Source of the DNA: JANMQK01 sp031370485
GTDB taxonomy: Bacteria > Acidobacteriota > Polarisedimenticolia > Gp22-AA2
Direction: 5' to 3'
Assembly (NCBI GenBank): GCA_031370485.1
Contig: JANMQK010000036.1
Location: 1 to 25,710 of the forward strand
DNA: 25,710 nucleotides
The notes under the pieces are model-generated. The model did not search any database. It worked only from the letters and a program-made list of their open reading frames with translations, and was not told the DNA's origin. A program made the translations under genes and the position numbers. Shown piece by piece: positions 1-7,754 of this stretch; the first letter of the stretch is position 1, and the number at the start of each line of letters is the position of its first letter.

Positions 1-2
1 TG

Positions 3-494
3 ATGGCGCAGAAGACGAAGGCTATTCCAGAGGGCTTCCATACCGTGACCCCGGGCCTGGTCGTGAACGACGGCGCCCGGGCGATCGAATTCTACAAGAA
101 GGCGTTTGGCGCCGAGGAAGTGTCGCGGATGGCGGGGCCCGGTGGCCAAGGCGTCATGCACGCGGAGATCAGGATCGGCAATTCGACGCTGTTCCTCGGC
201 GATGAGTTCCCGGACATGGGCGCCCTTTCGCCCCACACGCTCAAGGGAACCCCGGTCACGCTGCACCTGTATGTCGAAGACGTGGACGCCGCGTTCAAGC
301 GGGCCACGGATGCCGGCGCCACGGTCAAGATGCCGGTGACCGACATGTTCTGGGGCGACCGGTACGGCAAGGTCATGGATCCATTCGGGCACCAGTGGGG
401 CCTGGCAACGCACAAAGAGGATGTGTCCCCCGAGGAGATGACACGCCGCGCCAAGGAATTCATGTCAGGGATGCAGAAGCCAAAGACCGCCTGA
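3..494 (+). CDS. VOC family (PhnB/glyoxalase-like) protein
   Basis: This is a 163-residue protein of the vicinal oxygen chelate fold, closest to the PhnB-like branch. Family hallmarks seen are the opening TPGLVVNDGARAIEFYKKAFGAEE, in two parts (TPGLVVNDGARAI and EFYKKAFGAEE), the middle strand LHLYVEDVDAAFKRATDAGA and the closing FWGDRYGKVMDPFGHQWGLA. A single chain carries two beta-alpha-beta-beta-beta units. Members are putative dioxygenases, glyoxalases or resistance proteins, and the substrate cannot be told from sequence. The ATG at 3 overlaps a TGA at 1-3, so it may be translationally coupled to a gene outside the window. A start further upstream cannot be excluded, but the length matches the family. 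The C-terminal tail (EEMTRRAKEFMSGMQKPKTA) is charged and probably helical. Confidence 0.85.
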   Translation: MAQKTKAIPEGFHTVTPGLVVNDGARAIEFYKKAFGAEEVSRMAGPGGQGVMHAEIRIGNSTLFLGDEFPDMGALSPHTLKGTPVTLHLYVEDVDAAFKRATDAGATVKMPVTDMFWGDRYGKVMDPFGHQWGLATHKEDVSPEEMTRRAKEFMSGMQKPKTA

Positions 495-522
495 CACCGC
501 TTTCCGCCCCGGTTCACGACCG

Positions 523-561
523 GCCCGCCGCGGCTCCGTTCGACCGGCCGCCGCGGCGGGC
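523..561 (+). terminator. GC-rich hairpin between the VOC gene and cydA
   Basis: A perfect 12-bp inverted repeat has arms at 523-534 and 550-561 and a 15-nt loop. It lies 29 bases after the VOC stop and just upstream of the proposed cydA promoter. There is no T-tract after it, so it is not a canonical intrinsic terminator. It could still act as a factor-assisted terminator or as a transcript 3' end. Confidence 0.4.
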
Positions 562-574
562 TGGATCGCTGGTA

Positions 575-580
575 TAAGAT
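575..580 (+). promoter_or_regulatory. possible leaderless-type -10 box for cydA (TAAGAT)
   Basis: The -10-like hexamer TAAGAT (within GGTATAAGATCC) ends 6 nt before the cydA ATG at 587. No Shine-Dalgarno sequence is visible. This arrangement matches promoters of leaderless mRNAs, where transcription starts at or next to the start codon. No clear -35 box is seen. Confidence 0.35.
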
Positions 581-586
581 CCGCGC

Positions 587-1930
587 ATGGACTCCGCTCT
601 GGCGGTAGCGCGTCTCCACTTCGCCTTCACGATCACCTACCACTATCTTTTTCCGCAGCTGACGATGGGGCTGGCCCTGCTCATCGTCATCCTGAAAACG
701 GTCGCTCTTCGCCGGCGCGACCCCCACTACGATCGGGCCGCGCGCTTCTGGGGAAAAATCTTCGCCATCAATTTCGCCATGGGGGTCGTGACGGGGATCC
801 CGATGGAGTTCCAGTTCGGGACCGGCTGGGCCGCGTTCTCGCGGGCCGCCGGCGGCGTGATCGGTCAGACTCTGGCGATGGAAGGGCTGTTCTCCTTCTT
901 CCTCGAATCGTCGTTCCTGGGACTGTTCCTCTACGGAGAGAAGCGGCTCGGACCGCGCGGCCACTGGGTCGCCGCGTTCCTGGTGTTTCTCGGCTCGTGG
1001 CTTTCGGGTTTCTTCATCGTGGCCACCAACGCCTGGATGCAGCATCCCGTGGGCCACAGCCTTGGCCCGGACGGCGCCATCCGCCTCGAGAGCCTCTGGG
1101 GCCTGCTCCTCAACCCGTGGGTTGGATGGCAGTACCTGCACACGATGATCGGCTCCGTGATCACCGCCTGCTTCGTCACGGCCGCGATCGGGTCCTTCTA
1201 TGTGATTTCCGGCCGCCACCAGGACTACGGGCGGACATTTCTCCGCGTGGCGGTGCCCGTCGGACTGATCGCGACGCTGCTGCAGCTGTTCCCGACGGGC
1301 GATGGCCAGGGCCGGATGGTCGCGCGACACCAGCCCGCGACACTCGCCGCCATGGAAGGCCTGTTCTATTCCGAAGACGGGGCTCCACTCGTGCTAGTCG
1401 GCCAGCCGGACATGGAGAGAATGACCCTCGATAATCCCATCGTCCTGCCCCGGGTGCTGAGCTTCCTCACGCACAGGAGGTGGACCGCCTCGATGCAGGG
1501 GCTGGACGCCTTCTCAAGGGACGAATGGCCCGATAATATTCCGCTTCTCTACTACGCGTACCACATCATGGTGGGGCTCGGGACGATATTCATCGCAGTC
1601 ATGGCTTGGTCGGCGTGGCTTCTCTGGAGGGGACGGCTTTTCGGATCGCGGCCCGCGCTATGGGCGCTCATGCTGATGCTCCCCTTTCCCTACATCGCCA
1701 ACACCGCCGGGTGGATGACGGCCGAGCTGGGCCGCCAGCCCTGGACGATCTACGGGCTGATGCGCACCGCCGACGGAGTGTCGCCGAACGTATCGGCCGG
1801 CAACGCCCTCTTCACGCTCATCGGGTTCATGGGAATGTACACGGTCCTCAGCATCCTCTTTCTTTTTTTGGTACGGCGCGAGATCGAGCACGGGCCCGAG
1901 GGGGCGGCGGCCCGCCCCACGGGAGACTGA
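587..1930 (+). CDS. cydA: cytochrome bd-type quinol oxidase subunit I
   Basis: CydA carries the quinol site and the three hemes of cytochrome bd, an inner-membrane terminal oxidase that reduces O2 to water at high affinity. The 447-residue, multi-helix protein has the N-terminal heme-ligand histidine at H19 (FAFTITYHYLFPQL). A second conserved histidine is H185 (GWQYLHTMIGS), and the GRQPW motif is at about residues 382-386. The periplasmic Q-loop is short, so this is not the long E. coli type. In that loop the stretch QPATLAAMEGLF aligns with E. coli QKTKLAAIEAEW. The glutamate (E. coli E257) is kept, but the lysine (E. coli K252) is replaced by threonine. It is followed 14 nt later by cydB, so the two are surely co-transcribed. 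The ATG at 587 is the only start giving the full first helix. Confidence 0.96.
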   Translation: MDSALAVARLHFAFTITYHYLFPQLTMGLALLIVILKTVALRRRDPHYDRAARFWGKIFAINFAMGVVTGIPMEFQFGTGWAAFSRAAGGVIGQTLAMEGLFSFFLESSFLGLFLYGEKRLGPRGHWVAAFLVFLGSWLSGFFIVATNAWMQHPVGHSLGPDGAIRLESLWGLLLNPWVGWQYLHTMIGSVITACFVTAAIGSFYVISGRHQDYGRTFLRVAVPVGLIATLLQLFPTGDGQGRMVARHQPATLAAMEGLFYSEDGAPLVLVGQPDMERMTLDNPIVLPRVLSFLTHRRWTASMQGLDAFSRDEWPDNIPLLYYAYHIMVGLGTIFIAVMAWSAWLLWRGRLFGSRPALWALMLMLPFPYIANTAGWMTAELGRQPWTIYGLMRTADGVSPNVSAGNALFTLIGFMGMYTVLSILFLFLVRREIEHGPEGAAARPTGD

Positions 1931-1937
1931 GGGAGAG
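1931..1937 (+). promoter_or_regulatory. ribosome binding site deciding the TTG start of cydB
   Basis: GGGAGAG lies 7 nt before the TTG at 1945 and just after the cydA stop. It supports the rare TTG start, because no ATG or GTG occurs before the first membrane helix of CydB. Confidence 0.6.
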
Positions 1938-1944
1938 TCATTAA

Positions 1945-2967
<1,023 letters not shown>

Positions 2968-2981
2968 AAAGGAGCCCTTCG

Positions 2982-5039
2982 ATGCGATCCGTTCCTGCCC
3001 TGATCCTCCGCGGCGCCCTGTCCGCCGCGATTCTCGTCTCCTTCACCTGTGCTGCCGCGGCGGCCGGGGCAACGCATCCCTTCTCGGCGCGCGACATGGT
3101 CGCCATGGAGAGGCTCGGCGATCCGCAACCCTCGCCCGACGGCAAGTGGGTCGTTTTCACGCGGCGAACCTGGAACGCGGAGACGAATGAGACGACCACA
3201 AACCTCTGGATCGTGGCGATATCCGGCGGCGAGCCGCGCCGGCTGACCGCTTCGAAGGGCCCCGACACGGGGCCGCGCTGGTCGCCCGACGGAGAGACGA
3301 TCGCATTTCTCTCCTCGCGAAGCGGCTCGTCCCAGATCTGGACCATCGATCCCCTGGGCGGCGAGGCGCTGCAGCGGACGACGTTTCCCGTCGACGTGGA
3401 CAACATTCAGTGGTCGCCGGACGGAGCGCGCCTGGCCTTCACGGCCGAGGTCTATCCCGACTGCCCCGACCTGAAGTGCACGGCCTCGCGCGACAAAGAG
3501 AAGGACGCCGACCCGGTCAAGGCCCGAACATACACCAGCCTGCCGTTCCGGCACTGGGACTCCTGGGAGGATGGGAAGCGCAGCCACATCTTCGTCTGGC
3601 CGCTCAAGGGGGGCGATCCGATCGATCTCATGAAGAGGGCCGACGCGGACAGTCCCACCAAGCCGTTCGGCGGGACGGAGGAGTTCGCCTGGTCCCCCGA
3701 TGGAAAGGAGATGGCCTTCACCGCGAAGATCACCAGGGACGCCGCCTGGTCGACCGACCTGAACATCCACCTGGCCGCGACCGACGGCAGCGGCTTCCGC
3801 AGCGTCACCAGCGGCAACCGCGCGGTCGACACGCAGCCGGCCTGGTCGCCCGACGGCCGGACTCTCGCCTACCTCGCCATGACGCGCCCGGGGTTCGAGG
3901 CCGACCGCCAGCGGGTCATGCTGTACGACAATGCGACCGGGCAAAGCCGGGCGCTGACGGAGAGCTGGGACCGTTCGGCCCAGTCGCTTCTATGGTCGCG
4001 CGACGGCAGGACCCTCTTTGTGACAGCGGACGACACGGCCCGCGTGAAGATCTTCGCGGTGCCCGTCTCCGGGGGAGAACCGCGTGTCGTGGTGGGCGAG
4101 CACCACAATTCAGCGCCCGCCCTGGCGGGCCGGGATCGCCTCGTCTTCACTCAGGACTCGCTCACCAACCCCGCCGAGGTCTTCACCTGCCGCGCCAACG
4201 GCTCGGATTTTCGGGCGCTGACGAAGGTCAACGCGGCCCGGGTCGCCGAGGCGGAGATGAGCAAGCCGGAGGAGTTCTGGTTCGTGGGGGCGCAGGCCGA
4301 CCGGGTCCACGGCTGGATCCTCAAGCCCGTCGGTTTCCGGCCTGGCCGCAAGTACCCCGTGGCCTTCCTGATCCACGGCGGGCCGCAGGGGACGTGGGAC
4401 GACCATTTCCACTACCGGTGGAACCCCCAGGCCTACGCGGGCGCCGGTTATGTCACCGTCACGATCGACTTTCACGGCAGCACGGGGTATGGCCAGTCCT
4501 TCACCGACGCCATCCGGGAGGACTGGGGCGGCAAACCGTACGAGGACCTCATGAAGGGGCTCGACCACGTCATCGCGACCAACGACTACGTGGATGGCGG
4601 ACGGGTCTGCGCCCTGGGCGCCTCGTTCGGCGGGTACATGGTGAACTGGATCGCGGGCCGCACCGACAGGTTCAAGTGCCTGGTCAGTCACGACGGCGAA
4701 TTCGACGAGAAGGGCTCCTACTACACGACGGAGGAACTCTGGTTCCCGGAGTGGGAGTTCGGCGGAACGCCGTGGGAAAACAAGGCCCTCTACGAGCGCT
4801 TCTCGCCCTCGGAGTACGTGCAGAACTGGAAGACCCCGATGCTGGTCATCCACGGGGCGCTCGACTTCCGGCTTCCCGAGACGGAGGGGTTCTCGGTGTT
4901 CACGGCGCTGCAGCGCCGCGGCGTGCCGTCCAAGTTCCTCTACTTCCCCGACGAGAACCACTGGGTGCAGAAGTCGAAGAACAGCCTCCTCTGGCACGAG
5001 ACGGTCCTGGGCTGGCTCGACCAGTGGCTCGGTAGGTAA
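2982..5039 (+). CDS. secreted S9 family (prolyl oligopeptidase-type) peptidase
   Basis: This is a serine peptidase of clan SC family S9, predicted to cleave peptides outside the cytoplasm. The chosen ATG at 2982 follows AAAAGGAG (2967-2974) and gives 685 residues. The N-terminal signal peptide runs through residues 1 to about 28, ending in an AAAAAGA-type cleavage region. The first half contains about six WD40-like/PD40 repeats with the SPDGK-type motif, forming the propeller that gates the active site. The C-terminal alpha/beta hydrolase domain begins near residue 440. Its catalytic triad is Ser548 in GASFGGYM, Asp628 in HGALDFR and His660 in DENHWV, with normal spacing. The 14-nt gap to cydB suggests co-transcription, though no functional link to the oxidase is obvious. 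The reading frame stays open upstream into cydB, but that part is only a shadow of cydB. Confidence 0.92.
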   Translation: MRSVPALILRGALSAAILVSFTCAAAAAGATHPFSARDMVAMERLGDPQPSPDGKWVVFTRRTWNAETNETTTNLWIVAISGGEPRRLTASKGPDTGPRWSPDGETIAFLSSRSGSSQIWTIDPLGGEALQRTTFPVDVDNIQWSPDGARLAFTAEVYPDCPDLKCTASRDKEKDADPVKARTYTSLPFRHWDSWEDGKRSHIFVWPLKGGDPIDLMKRADADSPTKPFGGTEEFAWSPDGKEMAFTAKITRDAAWSTDLNIHLAATDGSGFRSVTSGNRAVDTQPAWSPDGRTLAYLAMTRPGFEADRQRVMLYDNATGQSRALTESWDRSAQSLLWSRDGRTLFVTADDTARVKIFAVPVSGGEPRVVVGEHHNSAPALAGRDRLVFTQDSLTNPAEVFTCRANGSDFRALTKVNAARVAEAEMSKPEEFWFVGAQADRVHGWILKPVGFRPGRKYPVAFLIHGGPQGTWDDHFHYRWNPQAYAGAGYVTVTIDFHGSTGYGQSFTDAIREDWGGKPYEDLMKGLDHVIATNDYVDGGRVCALGASFGGYMVNWIAGRTDRFKCLVSHDGEFDEKGSYYTTEELWFPEWEFGGTPWENKALYERFSPSEYVQNWKTPMLVIHGALDFRLPETEGFSVFTALQRRGVPSKFLYFPDENHWVQKSKNSLLWHETVLGWLDQWLGR

Positions 5040-5043
5040 CCGG

Positions 5044-5060
5044 GCCGGCACCTCGCCGGC
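5044..5060. terminator. small hairpin between convergent genes
   Basis: GCCGGC is repeated as an inverted pair at 5044-5049 and 5055-5060 around the loop ACCTC. It starts 4 nt after the S9 peptidase stop and precedes the stop of the convergent gene. It is a possible bidirectional stop signal. No T-tract is present, so the evidence is weak. Confidence 0.3.
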
Positions 5061-5093
5061 GAAGGACCGTCCAGGCGCCGGGTCGATCTTCGC

Positions 5094-5411
5094 TCAGTCC
5101 TCGGCCTTCGCCACGTCCTCGGCCCAGGAGAGGGCGGCCATCATCGCCGGGAAGCCGATGGTCGTCGTGGCCAGCAGGACCACGTGGCGGCATTCCTCGA
5201 TGGAGGCGCCCGCCTCCATCGCCCGCCGGACGTGCGAGTGGACGGCCCCCTCCAGCCGGGCGCCGACGGCGATCGCCAGCTTGGCCAGGGCGCGGGTCTT
5301 CGCGTCCAGCGGACCGGCCTGCTGGCACGCCTCCCCGAGATGCTCGTAGGCCTCGAGCACCTTGGGATAGCGGTTTTTCTGCTCCTTGTACCATCCTGGA
5401 ATCTTTGGCAT
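5094..5411 (-). CDS. carboxymuconolactone decarboxylase (AhpD-like) family protein
   Basis: This 105-residue all-helical protein matches the CMD/AhpD-like fold, with the core RALAKLAIAVGARLEGAVHSHVRRAMEAGAS followed by EECRHVVLLATTTIGFPAMMAAL (core given here as one helix pair at about residues 40-90). True AhpD has a CxxC redox pair. Here that region reads EGAVHSH, so the disulfide reductase activity of AhpD is not expected, and only the histidine is kept. Family members of this type have no assigned reaction. A strong AGGAGG lies 5 nt before the ATG (bases 5417-5422 on the + strand). The gene is convergent with the S9 peptidase and divergent from the ThiF-like gene. Confidence 0.85.
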   Translation of the reverse strand: MPKIPGWYKEQKNRYPKVLEAYEHLGEACQQAGPLDAKTRALAKLAIAVGARLEGAVHSHVRRAMEAGASIEECRHVVLLATTTIGFPAMMAALSWAEDVAKAED

Positions 5412-5416
5412 CTATA

Positions 5417-5422
5417 CCTCCT
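5417..5422 (-). promoter_or_regulatory. consensus Shine-Dalgarno (AGGAGG) of the CMD family gene
   Basis: On the minus strand AGGAGG is followed by TATAG and the ATG at 5411. It fixes the start and suggests strong translation. Confidence 0.7.
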
Positions 5423-5512
5423 GCAATGATCGATCGTAACCGGCCACGCCGACAGCCGGATCATATCCTCAAGAGCCGGGCGCGGGCGGCGGGTCGCCGC
5501 CGCGGCCCCTGG

Positions 5513-5541
5513 TTGACAGCGTCGCGATGTGATGCGAATCT
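5513..5541 (+). promoter_or_regulatory. candidate promoter of the ThiF-like gene, leaderless type
   Basis: A perfect -35 box TTGACA (5513-5518) is followed after 17 nt by GAATCT (5536-5541), which keeps the A2 and T6 of a -10 box. The ATG at 5549 is 7 nt further on, where transcription would start. No Shine-Dalgarno sequence precedes this ATG. Together these suggest a leaderless transcript. Confidence 0.4.
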
Positions 5542-5548
5542 CTCCTGT

Positions 5549-6592
5549 ATGCAGGGATCAAAGACCGACGCGGTTCCCGCCCGCTACTCCCGGCAGGTCC
5601 TGTTCGAGGGGATCGGCCCCGAGGGGCAGGCGCGGATCATCGCCTCGCGCGCGGCGATTGTCGGCTGCGGGGCGCTGGGCTCGGTGCAGGCGACGCTTCT
5701 GGTCCGCGCCGGGGTCGGGACGGTCCGGATCATCGACCGCGACTTCGTGGAAGAAACCAACCTCCAGCGGCAGGTGCTGTTCAATGAGGAGGACGCGCGA
5801 ACCATCGCGCCGAAAGCGCTGGCGGCCGAGCGGGCGCTGCGCGCGGTGAATTCGCTGGTCCGGGTCGAGGGGATCGTCGAGGACCTCAACGCGGGGACGA
5901 TCACGCGGCTTCTCGGCGGGTTCGATCTCATCCTCGACGCCACGGACAACTTCGACGCCCGGTATCTTTTGAACGATTTCGCGGTCAGCACCGGCACCCC
6001 ATGGATCTACGGCGCCTGCGTCGGCTCGTACGGCCTGACCTTCCCGATACTTCCGGGGGAGACGGCCTGTCTTCGCTGCGTCTTCGAGAGCGCCCCTCCC
6101 CCCGGCCTATCCCCCACCTGCGACACGGCCGGGGTCCTGGGGTCCATCGTGGGGGTTGTGGCCTCGCTGCAGGCGGGCGAGGCGATCAAGATCCTGGCAG
6201 GCCGGAAAGAGAGGGTCGGCCGGCGGATGACGGTGGTGGACCTCTGGGAGAACCGCCACGAGAGCATCGACCTTCCGCAGCGCGACCCGGCCTGCCCCTG
6301 CTGCGCTCGGCGGCAGTTTCCACATCTCGAAGGTCGGGAAGGCGCGGACACGGCAACACTTTGCGGCCGGAACGCCGTGCAGATCAGGAGGCGCGACGGG
6401 ACCCGCCTCGATCTCGACGACCTAGCGCGCCGCCTGCAGCCTCTCGGCCGCGTCGAGCGCACGAAGTTCCTGTTGCGGGCCGAGATCGACGCTTACCGCC
6501 TGACCGTATTCTCCGACGGCCGCGCCATCGTCGGCGGGACGAACGACCCCGCCGTGGCCAAGTCGGTGTACGCGCGCTACGTGGGGGCCTGA
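5549..6592 (+). CDS. ThiF/MoeB/HesA-type E1-like adenylyltransferase
   Basis: This enzyme family adenylates the C-terminal glycine of a ubiquitin-like sulfur carrier (ThiS, MoaD or similar) so that it can receive sulfur. The chosen start gives 347 residues opening RYSRQVLFEGIGPEGQ, the usual MoeB/ThiF beginning. The ATP-binding loop GCGALG is at about 40-45. The DFVEETNLQRQVLF segment holds the conserved arginine. Zinc ligands are C174/C177 (CLRC) and C249/C252 (CPCC). The conserved catalytic-loop cysteine is C191 (PTCDTAGVLG). An extra C-terminal domain of about 75 residues ends FSDGRAIVGGTNDPAVAKSVYARYVG, as in many stand-alone ThiF-like proteins. No rhodanese domain is present. The gene stops 2 nt before a cysteine desulfurase gene, which fits sulfur supply. 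Whether it serves thiamine, molybdopterin or another product is not decided by the sequence. Confidence 0.9.
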   Translation: MQGSKTDAVPARYSRQVLFEGIGPEGQARIIASRAAIVGCGALGSVQATLLVRAGVGTVRIIDRDFVEETNLQRQVLFNEEDARTIAPKALAAERALRAVNSLVRVEGIVEDLNAGTITRLLGGFDLILDATDNFDARYLLNDFAVSTGTPWIYGACVGSYGLTFPILPGETACLRCVFESAPPPGLSPTCDTAGVLGSIVGVVASLQAGEAIKILAGRKERVGRRMTVVDLWENRHESIDLPQRDPACPCCARRQFPHLEGREGADTATLCGRNAVQIRRRDGTRLDLDDLARRLQPLGRVERTKFLLRAEIDAYRLTVFSDGRAIVGGTNDPAVAKSVYARYVGA

Positions 6593-6594
6593 CG

Positions 6595-7754
6595 ATGATC
6601 TACCTGGACAACGCCGCGACCTCCTTCCCCAAGCCCGAGCCGGTCTACCGCGGCATGGAGGCGTTCGTGCGGGCGGCGGGAGCCAACCCCGGCCGGGGCG
6701 GGCACCGGCGCGCCATCGAGGCCGAAGCGATGATCAACGAGACGCGGCGGCTCCTGGCGCGGCTCTTCGGCGCGCCCCGTCCCGAGCAGGTCGTGTTCGG
6801 CCACAACGCGACCGACGCCCTGAACATGGCGATCCGCGGTGTTCTCTCTCCGGGCGACCACGCGATCACCTCGGTCCTCGAGCACAACTCGATCAACCGG
6901 CCGCTGAACCGCCTCGAACGGGACCGCATCATCACCATGACCCGCCTGTCCGCGACGTCCGATCACCTGATCGACCCCGATGCCCTGGCCCGCGCCTTCA
7001 CGAAGAAGACGCGCCTGGTCGCCATCACACAAGCCTCGAACGTCACGGGGACCATCCAGCCGATCGCGGCGATCGGCCGGATCGCGCGGGAACGGGGAGC
7101 GCTGCTTCTTGTCGACGCGGCGCAGAGCGCCGGGGTCGTCCCGATCGACGTCGAGCGGGACGCCATTGACCTCCTTGCCTTCACCGGGCACAAGGGGCTT
7201 CTGGGCCCGACCGGCACGGGGGGGCTCGTGGTCGGCGAGCGGGCGGCCGTGGCTCCCTGGCGCGAGGGAGGGACGGGTGGCGACTCGACGAACCCGCTCC
7301 AGCCCGATGAGCTCCCGCACCGACTCGAAGGGGGCACGCCGAACGTCTTCGGGCTCGCCGGGCTGCGCGAGGGGGCACGGATTCTCATCGAGCGCGGCGT
7401 CGCTTCGGTTCTGCCGCACGAGCGGGCGCTCCTGGTGGCGTTCCTCGAGGCGCTCCGCGACCGCGGGAAGTTCTCCTTCTTTGGCGCGGACCGGGTCCTC
7501 CTGGAGCGAGGCGGGGTGGGCGGGTGGGGCTTCTCGCCTTCAACCTCTCCGGCTACCCGCCCGCCGAGCTGGCGGCCCTTCTCGACGAGCGGTTCGACAT
7601 CGCCGTCAGGCCCGGGCTGCACTGCGCGCCCTACACCCACAAGCACCTCGGCACCTTCCCCGAGGGGACGGTCCGCGTGAGCGTGGGCCTCCTGACGACG
7701 AAGGACGAAATGCTGCAGGCGGCCGCCGCCCTGAACGAGATAGCCGCGGGATGA
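6595..7754 (+). CDS. class V cysteine desulfurase, reading frame broken near 7510-7530
   Basis: This PLP enzyme takes sulfur (or selenium) from cysteine (or selenocysteine) and holds it on an active-site cysteine. The N-terminal part (MIYLDNAATSFPKPEPV) and the LEHNSINRPL segment match the class V family modelled as TIGR01977. K200 in FTGHKG is the PLP lysine. After about residue 305 the frame runs into G-rich DNA (about 7510-7530) and homology moves to the -1 frame. There it continues LLAFNLSGYPPAELAALLDE, then the active-site motif RPGLHCAPYTHKHLGTFPEG, and ends at 7754. The uninterrupted first frame would run to 7680 and lose the catalytic cysteine. Joined, the protein is about 386 residues, normal for the family. 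The break is probably a one-base deletion, either a sequencing error or a real mutation. The gene begins 2 nt after the ThiF-like gene. Confidence 0.85.

Noticed and set aside
3410..5035. Alternative 541-codon plus-strand frame inside the S9 peptidase gene.
   Set aside because: The other frame has the catalytic triad and propeller repeats. This one has no recognisable domain.
5094..5411. A second selenoprotein: CMD/AhpD-like proteins sometimes have Sec in their CxxC motif.
   Set aside because: The frame has no internal UGA and the CxxC region is EGAVHSH, a Cys-less variant.
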